Of a stretch of 10,943 nucleotides of DNA, positions 1-7,097 are shown one piece after another. The position numbers and the translations under genes were made by a program. The notes beneath the pieces were generated by a model that searched no databases, had not been told where the DNA came from, and worked only from the letters and a program-made list of their open reading frames with translations. Within the stretch, counting starts at the first letter, position 1. Every line of letters begins with the position of its first letter. The stretch lies in NCBI GenBank assembly GCA_964462535.1, contig CAYWXV010000078.1, positions 1-10,943 of the forward strand, given 5' to 3'. The stretch is from CAYWXV01 sp964462535. GTDB lineage: Bacteria > Bacteroidota > Ignavibacteria > OLB7.

Positions 1-312
1 TACATCCCGCGCGATCCCTCGATGGGGGTGCGATGGGTCTCCGATGGTGTGAAGACCGAAGCGATTGCCCTCTGGCCCAACCCGGCGAGCGATGTAGTGC
101 ACGTGGCCTGGAGAGGCGATCTGCAACGCATGCCACGTGGCCTGGAGGTGACAACGATCACCGGTGAACGCGTCGCCCGTCTGGAGACACCGTCGTACCA
201 TGGCGAACTTCTCTGGCATTGCGATGATGTTCCCCCCGGGACCTATCTGCTGACGGTGTTCGACTATCAGTGGAACCCGATTGCGTCGGCGCAGGTGGTG
301 AAAGGAGATTAA
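1..312 (+). CDS. C-terminal fragment of a T9SS-exported protein (type A sorting domain)
   Basis: The frame is open from the first base to a TAA stop, so the gene starts outside the window and only its last 103 codons are seen. From about residue 26 the sequence has the layout of the Por/T9SS type A C-terminal sorting domain: a hydrophobic lead-in with WPNPASD, a beta strand, a 'TGERV' turn matching the family's G-x-x-V, the PPGTYLLTV strand corresponding to the usual lp.G.Y.l.v, and a final strand ending near VVKGD. In this family the domain directs passage across the outer membrane through the type IX machinery and is then removed, with the passenger anchored or released. The passenger lies outside the window, so its activity is unknown. 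Family recognition is firm; the rest of the protein cannot be inferred. Confidence 0.88.
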   Translation, partial: YIPRDPSMGVRWVSDGVKTEAIALWPNPASDVVHVAWRGDLQRMPRGLEVTTITGERVARLETPSYHGELLWHCDDVPPGTYLLTVFDYQWNPIASAQVVKGD

Positions 313-331
313 CAACCGAGGTATGCGAGCG

Positions 332-358
332 AACGGAGGATAGAGGCGTCTCTCCGTT
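332..358 (+). terminator. Possible weak stem-loop after the T9SS gene
   Basis: Seven-base perfect arms, AACGGAG at 332-338 and CTCCGTT at 352-358, enclose a 13-base loop 20 bases after the stop codon. The T-rich run (378-388) begins about 20 bases further on rather than directly after the stem, so this is not a canonical intrinsic terminator. It may only be a processing or attenuation hairpin. Confidence 0.3.
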
Positions 359-457
359 GCCCCGATTGACTTCGTGGTTTTTTCTTTTCCTCCCCGCACC
401 CGATACCGTACTTTCGCGTCGCTGCCCACGTTGACAACCACAAGTGAAGAGGAAGCC

Positions 458-808
458 ATGGAGATTGACCGGTTTGTGGATGCGCTTCCCGATCTGGCGG
501 AGAGGATTCTCACCGATGGTGGCGTGGCGCTGGACAGGCATGATGGTGATCTGTTGCTCGAACGTACTGTTGTCGGTCAGTTGGTTCGCATCAACGCACT
601 GACGCCGACGCGAAGGCAACATCCACCAACGGCCTTTCGGGTAACGAAACTGGGCGAACGGATCCTCCAGCGGGTCCAGTCAGCTCAGATGGTGCAGAGT
701 GTCCTGACGGGCCTTGAACCGCACGTGACGCTGCGTGGTCTCTTCGATGAGCTCGCGCGGTTCTGTTCGGTCGAGGTCCCTTCCCAGGACGACGCGACTT
801 CTGCGTGA
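458..808 (+). CDS. Small protein of unknown function, 116 aa
   Basis: I do not recognise a family. The frame can be extended to an ATG at 374, but the ATG at 458 is preferred: it follows a purine-rich GAAGAGGAAG stretch at ribosome-binding distance, and the extra 28 residues would be low-complexity Arg/Thr/Ser sequence typical of untranslated DNA. The protein is soluble, with no signal peptide or membrane segment. It has an acidic helical N-terminus (residues 1-20), a central part with alternating hydrophobics (LLLERTVVGQLVRINAL), then FRVTKLGERILQRVQ, which faintly resembles the last helix of winged-helix proteins. That resemblance is weak inference. The gene stands alone between the T9SS gene and a strong terminator, so it is probably monocistronic. 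A TACTTTCG at 409-416 is a loose match to the Bacteroidota -7 element. Confidence 0.65.
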   Translation: MEIDRFVDALPDLAERILTDGGVALDRHDGDLLLERTVVGQLVRINALTPTRRQHPPTAFRVTKLGERILQRVQSAQMVQSVLTGLEPHVTLRGLFDELARFCSVEVPSQDDATSA

Positions 809-832
809 TCGCAGCCCCCACGGTCGCACAAG

Positions 833-872
833 AACGCCCGACGGACTACTATCCGTCGGGCGTTTGTTGTTT
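833..872 (+). terminator. Strong intrinsic terminator
   Basis: Perfect 13-bp stem: AACGCCCGACGGA at 833-845 pairs with TCCGTCGGGCGTT at 852-864, with a six-base loop (846-851), followed by TTTGTTGTTT. It begins 25 bases after the stop codon of the 116-aa gene and clearly ends that transcript. On the other strand the stem is followed by a short TCTTGT, so it may also serve the convergent minus-strand gene ending at 900, less efficiently. Confidence 0.9.
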
Positions 873-899
873 CATTGCTGTCGTCGGCCGCTCTGTTCG

Positions 900-1133
900 T
901 TACGTCGCTGGTGTGAACGTCTCGGCGATCTTCTCCGCCTGCTTCTCGAATACCAGTGTCGCTCCGTTCGCAAGGGTCAGTGTGATCGTTTCTGCATCGA
1001 CGTTCACGGTGCAGCTCGCAAATGCCTGTGAGAGTTGATCCCATCGTTCGTTGACGGGGCAATGCTCCGGATCGGGTGACGCTACCCAGAAGTCAATGAG
1101 GATGGGGGCGCCGCAATTGTTGTTGCCGTTCAT
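900..1133 (-). CDS. Small protein of unknown function, 77 aa
   Basis: No family recognised. The composition argues for a real gene: balanced residues, a polar Asn-rich start (MNGNNNCG), an aromatic stretch (LIDFWVASPDP), a segment with strand-like alternation (CTVNVDAETITLTLANG) and an amphipathic end (EKQAEKIAETF). The competing frames on the other strand are rich in Arg and Ser, as expected for shadows. Three cysteines (residues 7, 25 and 41) are visible. There is no signal peptide or membrane helix. The ATG has no clear ribosome-binding site, which fits other genes here. It lies 180 bases beyond the dnaE2 stop on the same strand. It could be read through from the mutagenesis operon, but that gap argues for its own promoter. 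Confidence 0.6.
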   Translation of the reverse strand: MNGNNNCGAPILIDFWVASPDPEHCPVNERWDQLSQAFASCTVNVDAETITLTLANGATLVFEKQAEKIAETFTPAT

Positions 1134-1312
1134 CGCTGGTAGTGTGGTTTTGTGGACCTCGCCTCGCTCTTCTCCGCGAGGTTTGACGTTGTCGGTATCG
1201 TTCCCGGGTTGGAGTCATGCGTTGGTCGCATGGTGTCCTATGGCCTGCTGATCGCGATAACGACAGCCCACAAGATAGGCCGCTGTGGCGTCGTAGCGCA
1301 AGCTGAGGTCGG

Positions 1313-4300
1313 TCATCTCCTGTACACCCCCTCTTCCCCACGAGCAAGATGATCGAAGAATCCCATGATCCGTTTGCGTGTGCGGATTTCGGGTTTCTTC
1401 ACCTTCTCAACCGAGACCTCTTCCCCATCTGTTGGCTGCTCCACACCTGCAAGTCGATCGGTTCCACCGTAGGCCGATGGATAGCCGACATACCCACCAA
1501 GGGTTCCGGTCAGATCCCAGGCATCGGTCAACATCAATCCCCGCCAGTGTGGACCGTGATGATGCAGAAGACCCCGAACAATCAGCGCAGGGCGTGTAAG
1601 AAGATCTCCCAGACGCTCCCGCTCCGCCGGTCTGACGACCACCTGGATATATCCTGTCTCATCCTCGAGCGTGATGAACATCGTTCCTTTCGCGGTGGGG
1701 GGCATCTGTCGCAGGATGACGATACCGGCAGTGAACAGGTTGATCGTCGACCCCCAACGCCCCGCCTGCAGCCCCGGTTCCCCCGCCCCTATTCGATAAC
1801 TCGTTTCGATCGTCCGCACCTCCAGATCGGTCATTGCCCGACGGACCAGTGTCATCGGATGACGACGGGCCGCCCCCTGCGCCAGATAGTCCCAACGGAG
1901 ACGATCAAGCTCCTCCAGTGGCGGAAGGGAAGGCATGTCCTCCTCTTCCATCGCCGGGAGATCGAACAGAGAAGGTGATGGGGATGATCCCGATGACCCA
2001 AGACGACGGGCCAGAACACCGACCATCCAGAGGGCGCGACGGGATGACCCGGCAAGACGATCAAGCGCCCCGGAACGGGCCAGCCATTCAAGCGCGTCCC
2101 GGTCGATCTCGACGCGGCGATAAAGATCCTCGACATCGGTGAACGGAGCCCGCATCCGCTCCAGGACGATCTGCGTTGCAACGTCGCTTGATACCGCCGT
2201 CACCGATGTCAATGGCTTGCGGATCGCAAGACGCTCCCCCTCCAGCCTCTCCAGATCGTAGCGTACACCTGATCGATTGATATCGGGAAGAAGGATCGGG
2301 ACGCCGAGTCTCCGCGCCTCGTGCTCCAGCGTCGTCAGATTGTACATGCCGGGTCGCTGCTGCATGACAGCGGCCATGAAGGCAGCCGGATGATAGAGCT
2401 TCATCCATGCGCTCTGATAGACAGTCCGCGCGAACGCCGCCGCATGACTCCGACAGAATCCATATCCGACGAAATGAGAGATCGTGTCGAAGACCGCATT
2501 GGCGGCGTCGAGCGGCACACCACGATTCACCGCCCCGGAGACGAACTTCTCCCGCATCCCTTCCATCTCTGCGCGATCACGATACTTCGACATCAACGCC
2601 CGGAAGGTGTCGGCTTCGGCAAGTGACATCCCGGCGAAACGATGGGCCACATCAAGCACCTGTTCCTGAAAGAGGACGACGCCATAGGTATCGCCAAGGA
2701 TCATCTCCAGATCGGGATGGGCGCATGTCGCCGGCTCCAGACCACGTCGTCGTCGCAGATAGGGATGGACCATTCCCGACTGAAGGGGCCCGGGGCGGAA
2801 CAACGCCACCTCGGCGATCAGATCGTCGAAGTTCCGCGGCTGCAACTGCGCGATCATGTGCATCTGCCCCTGCGACTCGATCTGAAAGAGCCCGAGCGTC
2901 CTCCCCGTCCTGATCATCTCGAAGACCTTCGGATCGTCCAGCGAGACGTCGTCGACGGGACAGGCCCCCTCATGACGTTCAACCAGCTCCACCCCTTCTG
3001 AGAGCGTTGCCAGCATTCGCAGACCGAGCACATCCAGCTTCACAAGACCGAGCGCCTCGATATCATCCTTGTCGAACTGCGTCTCCTTCACGCCATTGGC
3101 CGAGACCTGGATGGGTGTGAAGCGCCAGAGGGGAGTGCGTGAGAGGACCATTCCCCCCGAGTGGAGACCCAGGTGACGGGGACAGCCATCCAGCGACGCG
3201 ACCGATGTCATCAGCGTATCGAACAATGCCGACTGACCGATCACATCGGCAAGACGATCACGATACTCCCAGACATTGCGGGGGCGATCGGAAGGGACTG
3301 AGAGTGTGAGACGATCGATGACCGGCGCCGGCCACCCCAACGCCTTCGCCGTTTCGCGCAACGCCATGCGGAGACCATACTCCACGACGGTCGCCGTCAT
3401 CGCCGTCTGCTCCATCCCGAATCGATCCTCCATCCACGTGATCACGGTATCCCGTCTCTCCGAATCGAAATCGACATCGATATCGGGTGTTCCCTTCCGT
3501 CCGCCATGAAGAAACCGTTCGAAGAGGAGATTGTGGGCCAGGGGATCGACGCCGGTGATACCCAGCAGATAGGTGACGATCGAATTCGCGGCCGAGCCCC
3601 TCCCCGTGCATCGTATCCCCCGCCGCCGGGCCTCCTGCACCACCTCGTAGACCACCAGGAAATACTCCTCCAGATCGAGTCCGCCGATTACTCCCAACTC
3701 CCGTCGAAGCTGTGCCAGCGCCTTCTCCCGCCTCGTCTCGTCGTAGCGATCGAGCAGCGCATCGACACAGAGTTCCGTCAGTCGATCGCGTGGTGATACT
3801 CCTTCAGGAAGTCGCGCTCCGGGTGGTGTGATATATCCGGGGAGAAGATCGACGTCGCATTCTCCCGCAATGTCGTTGATGGTCTCGAACGCCTCGGGCC
3901 AGGGGAGGAGTCGACGCAATGTCCCCTCACCCCGCAGATGCGATTCGGCGTTGACCGGACGATCGGGGTGACGATCATAGACCTTGATCCCAAGACGAAT
4001 ACAGGTCAGAAGGTCGTGCCGTCGGTAGTCGTCGCGTACCGCGTAACGAACATCGCCGCAGGCGACCACACCGACCTTCATGCGTCGCGCCAGCTCCCGA
4101 AGACGCTCGGCCCGTCCACTGTCTCCCGGGAGAAGGGTGTGAAGAAGCTCGACATGAAATCGATCTCCGAAGATGGAGCGGAGACGATCGACCCATCGTT
4201 CGGCTTCGTGTCGTTCCCCCCGATGGACATGCTGATAGAGACGACCGTCGCGACCACCGCTCAGACAGATCAGATCTCCACTGAACTCCTCCAGATCATC

Positions 4301-4612
4301 GAGGGATGCCGACGGTTCCTCCCGTGAGGCAAGATGAGCACGTGTCAGAAGCTGGCAGAGGTCTGCATAGCCTGTGGACGATCGGGCAAGAAGAACGACC
4401 GGGCTGCCGTCGATGGTGACCTCGGCGCCGATAATCGAGCGGAGGCCACGCGCACGACAGGCCTTCTGGAATCGGATGGCGCCATAGACTCCATTGACGT
4501 CGGTCAGGGCCAATGCCGGCATGTCGAGCATTGCGGCCCTCTCAGCAAGGGATTCGGGAGAGGATCCGCCACGCAGGAAAGAGAACCAGCTCCGAGTATG
4601 AAGAGAAACCAT
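1313..4612 (-). CDS. dnaE2: Error-prone DNA polymerase DnaE2 (ImuC), C-family alpha subunit
   Basis: DnaE2 is the C-family polymerase that performs damage-induced mutagenic translesion synthesis with ImuB. At 1099 aa the length is normal. The order of parts is: PHP domain (about 1-210, starting LHTRSWFSFLRGGSSPE), palm and fingers with GRGSAANSIVTYLLG (337-351) and the catalytic pair in PDIDVDFD (Asp377, Asp379), the third aspartate in KLDVLGLR (Asp527), helix-hairpin-helix region, the SLFDLP linker typical of DnaE2, RRHPMTLVRR, and an OB fold near 970-1035. In the PHP motif the second His of H-x-H is Arg, so metal-dependent exonuclease activity is doubtful. The ATG at 4612 gives MVSLHTRS, which fits the family start. 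A TTG at 4624 would add four residues and overlap the upstream gene. The ATG lies four bases after that gene's stop, within one operon. Confidence 0.93.
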   Translation of the reverse strand: MVSLHTRSWFSFLRGGSSPESLAERAAMLDMPALALTDVNGVYGAIRFQKACRARGLRSIIGAEVTIDGSPVVLLARSSTGYADLCQLLTRAHLASREEPSASLDDLEEFSGDLICLSGGRDGRLYQHVHRGERHEAERWVDRLRSIFGDRFHVELLHTLLPGDSGRAERLRELARRMKVGVVACGDVRYAVRDDYRRHDLLTCIRLGIKVYDRHPDRPVNAESHLRGEGTLRRLLPWPEAFETINDIAGECDVDLLPGYITPPGARLPEGVSPRDRLTELCVDALLDRYDETRREKALAQLRRELGVIGGLDLEEYFLVVYEVVQEARRRGIRCTGRGSAANSIVTYLLGITGVDPLAHNLLFERFLHGGRKGTPDIDVDFDSERRDTVITWMEDRFGMEQTAMTATVVEYGLRMALRETAKALGWPAPVIDRLTLSVPSDRPRNVWEYRDRLADVIGQSALFDTLMTSVASLDGCPRHLGLHSGGMVLSRTPLWRFTPIQVSANGVKETQFDKDDIEALGLVKLDVLGLRMLATLSEGVELVERHEGACPVDDVSLDDPKVFEMIRTGRTLGLFQIESQGQMHMIAQLQPRNFDDLIAEVALFRPGPLQSGMVHPYLRRRRGLEPATCAHPDLEMILGDTYGVVLFQEQVLDVAHRFAGMSLAEADTFRALMSKYRDRAEMEGMREKFVSGAVNRGVPLDAANAVFDTISHFVGYGFCRSHAAAFARTVYQSAWMKLYHPAAFMAAVMQQRPGMYNLTTLEHEARRLGVPILLPDINRSGVRYDLERLEGERLAIRKPLTSVTAVSSDVATQIVLERMRAPFTDVEDLYRRVEIDRDALEWLARSGALDRLAGSSRRALWMVGVLARRLGSSGSSPSPSLFDLPAMEEEDMPSLPPLEELDRLRWDYLAQGAARRHPMTLVRRAMTDLEVRTIETSYRIGAGEPGLQAGRWGSTINLFTAGIVILRQMPPTAKGTMFITLEDETGYIQVVVRPAERERLGDLLTRPALIVRGLLHHHGPHWRGLMLTDAWDLTGTLGGYVGYPSAYGGTDRLAGVEQPTDGEEVSVEKVKKPEIRTRKRIMGFFDHLARGEEGVYRR

Positions 4613-4616
4613 CACC

Positions 4617-4862
4617 TCAATCAATCATCTGGTAGAGACACCACTCTGTTCCCCCCCGTCCGCGACGATAGATCACAAGCTGCGCCCGATCGGTTTCGAC
4701 ACGCATGAAGAGACGCTCCTCCTCCCCTGCCCACCATCGACCGCGGGTGATCCAGACTTCGTTGATCTCTCTGACCTGATAACGCCCCCGTCGCCAGTGA
4801 ATCAGACGGGGGTTCCCCCGTTGATCGAGATCGACATCGATCGGAGTATTGAGGAAGCGCAT
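4617..4862 (-). CDS. DUF6504-type small protein of the mutagenesis cassette
   Basis: An 81-aa protein resembling the DUF6504 family, short proteins often encoded between or beside imuB and dnaE2. The family pattern is visible: N-terminal PIDVDLDQRGNPRLIHWRRG, then RYQVREINEVWITRGRWW, and a closing strand with RVETDRAQLVIYRRG and WCLYQ. The three blocks suggest a compact mostly beta fold rich in Trp and Arg (about 14 Arg). The biochemical role of the family is not known to me; a nucleic-acid-binding or polymerase-accessory role is inference from context and charge. The ATG comes three bases after the imuB TAG (TAGGGGATG), and the TGA is four bases before the dnaE2 ATG, so translation is likely coupled through all three genes. 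Confidence 0.78.
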   Translation of the reverse strand: MRFLNTPIDVDLDQRGNPRLIHWRRGRYQVREINEVWITRGRWWAGEEERLFMRVETDRAQLVIYRRGRGGTEWCLYQMID

Positions 4863-4865
4863 CCC

Positions 4866-5999
4866 CTACCCGTCCACTCTTCGATAGCTCTCCTCGGCCA
4901 GGATGGCATCACGATCGACAAGGGCGACACGATAGAGAACGCCAGGGAAACGGGTCTGAAGAAAGCGGACGGTTTCACGGAGGTCGAGACGTTCACGGAA
5001 GAGATCTCCCTGAATCGCCGTCGGTTGCGAAAGTCCGCCGAGCTCGAGTGTCATGGTGGCGGTCATCAGATCATGACGGAGGAGCGAACGGAGAAGGGCA
5101 TCGGCGGCAGCGGCGATCATGCGGTTTTGCGATGTCGGCGCTTTCAGGATGCGACGGGCGACCCGCGGACTCTCCGGATGCGGGCCGTCCAGTCGGAGCG
5201 TGACGCGATGTGCCAGCAATGGATCCAGCTCCTTCACGGTCATTCTCATCAATTCCTGCAGAGCCGGTGTCAGATCTCCCGGTTCGACGGATGGTGGATC
5301 GATCTCCTGCCGGGCGGTGACGACCGGCGGAGGGACGAAGACCGGTATCGGCTGCTCCTCCTTCTGATGAAGCAGTTCGAAGAGGTCCTTCCCCTCCTTC
5401 CCGAATTGGGCGACGAGATGCCGCCGTGTCAGCCCTGCCACATCTCCCAGCGTTCCAAAACCAAACAGACGGAGCCGTTCGACGATCTCCTGATCGACAT
5501 CCAGATCGACGAGGTGATGGACGGATGCGCGGGCGATAAACCGGGCGACATCACGCTGATCGACCTCGACGACCTCGGAAGGTGCTGCCTGGAGCGATGC
5601 GATCATTGCGGCAAGCCTGTTGGGGGCGATCCCCAGAGCAGCACGAAGCGATCGCGCCAGGAGCATGATCCGCTCACGCAATACGACACCGATCAGCCCC
5701 CAGCCGGGACGAAGCGACAGGAGATAGGGAGACGTGTCGGTCAGCAGCGAGAGGACATTCTCCCAGTGCGCGGTCTCCAGGGCTTCATCACGGAGATGGA
5801 ACTCCGCATGGGGAGCAAGGACTCGCGCCCGTTCCACCCGCTCTCCGATCGAGATTCCCTGGGCATGGAGAAGGGGGATGGAGCCGGCAACGACACGACC
5901 TTGCGCGTGAACGATGATCGGTGTACCGCGAGGGACAACCGACTCCTCACGCACCCAGGCGGGGTATTGCGGCAGACGGAAGCTGGCGATGGGGATCAC
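4866..5999 (-). CDS. imuB: ImuB-like inactive Y-family polymerase, mutasome hub
   Basis: ImuB proteins bridge DnaE2 and the sliding clamp in SOS mutagenesis. With the GTG at 5999 the protein has 377 aa, somewhat short for the family. The N-terminus IASFRLPQYPAWV stands where active Y-family enzymes have the D-x-D-x-F motif. SLRPGWGLIGV (about 95-105) replaces the S-x-D-E motif. Both carboxylate motifs are therefore gone, as expected of ImuB. LRLFGFGTLGDVAGL looks like the helix-hairpin-helix segment. QGDLF (330-334) matches the QL(S/D)LF clamp-binding consensus. A longer frame starts at a TTG (6059), but it would place the promoter and operator inside the gene, and its extra 20 residues precede the normal family start, so GTG is preferred. 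The weak point is that AGGA sits only one base from the GTG. Confidence 0.85.
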   Translation of the reverse strand: MIPIASFRLPQYPAWVREESVVPRGTPIIVHAQGRVVAGSIPLLHAQGISIGERVERARVLAPHAEFHLRDEALETAHWENVLSLLTDTSPYLLSLRPGWGLIGVVLRERIMLLARSLRAALGIAPNRLAAMIASLQAAPSEVVEVDQRDVARFIARASVHHLVDLDVDQEIVERLRLFGFGTLGDVAGLTRRHLVAQFGKEGKDLFELLHQKEEQPIPVFVPPPVVTARQEIDPPSVEPGDLTPALQELMRMTVKELDPLLAHRVTLRLDGPHPESPRVARRILKAPTSQNRMIAAAADALLRSLLRHDLMTATMTLELGGLSQPTAIQGDLFRERLDLRETVRFLQTRFPGVLYRVALVDRDAILAEESYRRVDG

Positions 6000-6014
6000 G
6001 TCCTGTGGTAAAAG

Positions 6015-6030
6015 GTATTCGTATGAACAC
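6015..6030. promoter_or_regulatory. Probable LexA operator of the imuB operon
   Basis: GTATTC-GTAT-GAACAC is a 16-base palindrome with one mismatch between its 6-base arms. Its core TATTC-N4-GAACA differs at one position from TGTTC-N4-GAACA, the LexA-box type described for Verrucomicrobia. It lies 15 bases upstream of the preferred imuB GTG and abuts the predicted -7 element, so the transcription start falls inside it. That is a suitable place for repression. imuB-dnaE2 cassettes are typically LexA-controlled. Binding by LexA is inferred, since no lexA gene is in view. Confidence 0.6.
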
Positions 6031-6060
6031 CAATTTACGATACAGACCGATTTGACCAAA
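6030..6060 (-). promoter_or_regulatory. Bacteroidota-type promoter of the imuB operon
   Basis: On the minus strand, TTTG (6060-6057) is followed after 19 bases by TAAATTGG (6037-6030), one mismatch from the Bacteroidota -7 consensus TAnnTTTG. The predicted transcript begins near 6025, downstream of the alternative TTG start at 6059, which supports the GTG start at 5999. Confidence 0.55.
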
Positions 6061-6204
6061 TGCCCGGCCCGGACATCGTCTCACTCCCCTGCTGCAGGGC
6101 CACGCATTGCCGGTGGTTGGCTATGTTATCCCCCTGTCTACCCTCCTGCGCGCAACAGCTCAGCGATAATCCCATCGGTCAACATCCATCCTGACAGACA
6201 ACGC

Positions 6205-6522
6205 ATGACGCTCACCGAACTGCGCCAGGTGTTCGAGAACCGCTTACGCTCCTTCAAAGGGAACGCGCCGGCGATGCGTCGATTGATCGAGTCTGCCAAT
6301 CGCGTTCTGATCGACCTCGACATTGCGCATCAGGAGCGTGTCGACTACCTCTCCGCCGGTCTGATCCGTGTCTACGCAGACGAAGCCGGGAACCCTGCCC
6401 GCGCAGACTTCTATCAGATCCGGGAAGAGGTCACAGGCACAGGCGACGACAACCAGATCGCAGCCGAGGTCGTCACCCGGGCGATTGTTGAGATGAAGAC
6501 TGACCGTCGTGAGAATCGGTGA
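6205..6522 (+). CDS. Small protein of unknown function, 105 aa
   Basis: No family recognised. The frame is open back into imuB on the other strand, but the ATG at 6205 is the first start beyond the divergent promoter region that yields plausible protein. The product begins MTLTELRQVFENRLRSFKG and appears largely helical and soluble: an amphipathic N-terminal helix, RRLIESANRVLIDLDIA, then VDYLSAGLIRVYADEAG, an acidic and glycine-rich turn near TGTGDDNQ, and a C-terminal helix AAEVVTRAIVEMKTDRR. There is no signal peptide or membrane segment. No clear Shine-Dalgarno precedes it. It is divergent from imuB with about 205 bases between the starts and convergent with the next gene (69 bases between stops). 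Context gives no functional clue beyond closeness to the mutagenesis operon. Confidence 0.68.
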   Translation: MTLTELRQVFENRLRSFKGNAPAMRRLIESANRVLIDLDIAHQERVDYLSAGLIRVYADEAGNPARADFYQIREEVTGTGDDNQIAAEVVTRAIVEMKTDRRENR

Positions 6523-6591
6523 TGGTGAACGGAGTGTCGAGTCGGCCCGGCCGGCAGGTCGATGGAAACGGAGTTGATGGTGAGGCCCGAC

Positions 6592-6915
6592 CTACCCGAC
6601 AAGCTCGGACTTCTTCCTGACGACCGAGATGTATGTCTGAATGGTCGGTTCGATCACGTTATCCGCCTCGGCCCCGTAGGTATTCTCCCTCCCTCCATTG
6701 AACGTTGCTACGACAACGTCATTCGCCGAACGGACACTGGGAGTAACAGGGAGTTCAAAGCGGGCAAAACGGTGACCATCGGACTCGACAATATCGACGC
6801 GTGGCGTCCATCCGATATCGTAGGCTTCGGTTTCGTACTCGAAGTCTCCGATGGTGAAAATGACATTGGTGTCGGCCGTGATTTCGACCTCGAACGGAAA
6901 GGTCACAACATACAT
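6592..6915 (-). CDS. Small, mostly beta protein of unknown function, 107 aa
   Basis: No family recognised. The protein alternates hydrophobic and polar residues as in beta strands (YVVTFPFEVEITAD, VIFTIGDFEYETEAYDIG, FARFELPVTPSV, VVVATFNGG) and is acidic overall, with a basic end (VVRKKSELVG). It has no signal peptide and is probably cytoplasmic. Shadow frames across this stretch are rich in Arg, supporting this strand as the coding one. A candidate promoter lies about 50-80 bases upstream. The gene is convergent with the 105-aa gene and divergent from the Ntn-hydrolase-like gene. The start has no evident ribosome-binding site, in line with neighbouring genes. Confidence 0.68.
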   Translation of the reverse strand: MYVVTFPFEVEITADTNVIFTIGDFEYETEAYDIGWTPRVDIVESDGHRFARFELPVTPSVRSANDVVVATFNGGRENTYGAEADNVIEPTIQTYISVVRKKSELVG

Positions 6916-6962
6916 GGGCGTATGTGGGCTCGTGCGGAGTACCGGCGGCTATCGAGGGAGCG

Positions 6963-6993
6963 GGAAACTAACCAAGGCCAGGCTATTGTCAAA
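6963..6993 (-). promoter_or_regulatory. Candidate promoter for the 107-aa minus-strand gene
   Basis: On the minus strand TTTGACA (6993-6987) is followed by TAGTTTCC (6970-6963), with 19 bases between TTG and TA, the same spacing as at the imuB promoter. The first six positions fit TAnnTT; the last two do not fit the full consensus. The start codon lies about 45 bases downstream. Confidence 0.42.
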
Positions 6994-7097
6994 CCGGAGG
7001 GATCGACATATTCCCCGCGCGCCCGGCATTCTCACTCACCCTTCGCACTCATCTCGATCGAACCCAACCCCAACGCACACGGAGGCCCGCACGCAGC

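Noticed and set aside
1156..1182. ACCTCGC/GCGAGGT stem-loop between dnaE2 and the 77-aa gene
   Set aside because: Seven-base stem with a 13-base loop and no T-run on either strand. Too weak to call a terminator.
4797..6011. A 404-codon open frame on the plus strand opposite imuB and the DUF6504-type gene
   Set aside because: It is antisense to two recognisable proteins, its translation is low-complexity and rich in Asp, Arg and Gln, and it matches no family. It is a GC-driven shadow frame.
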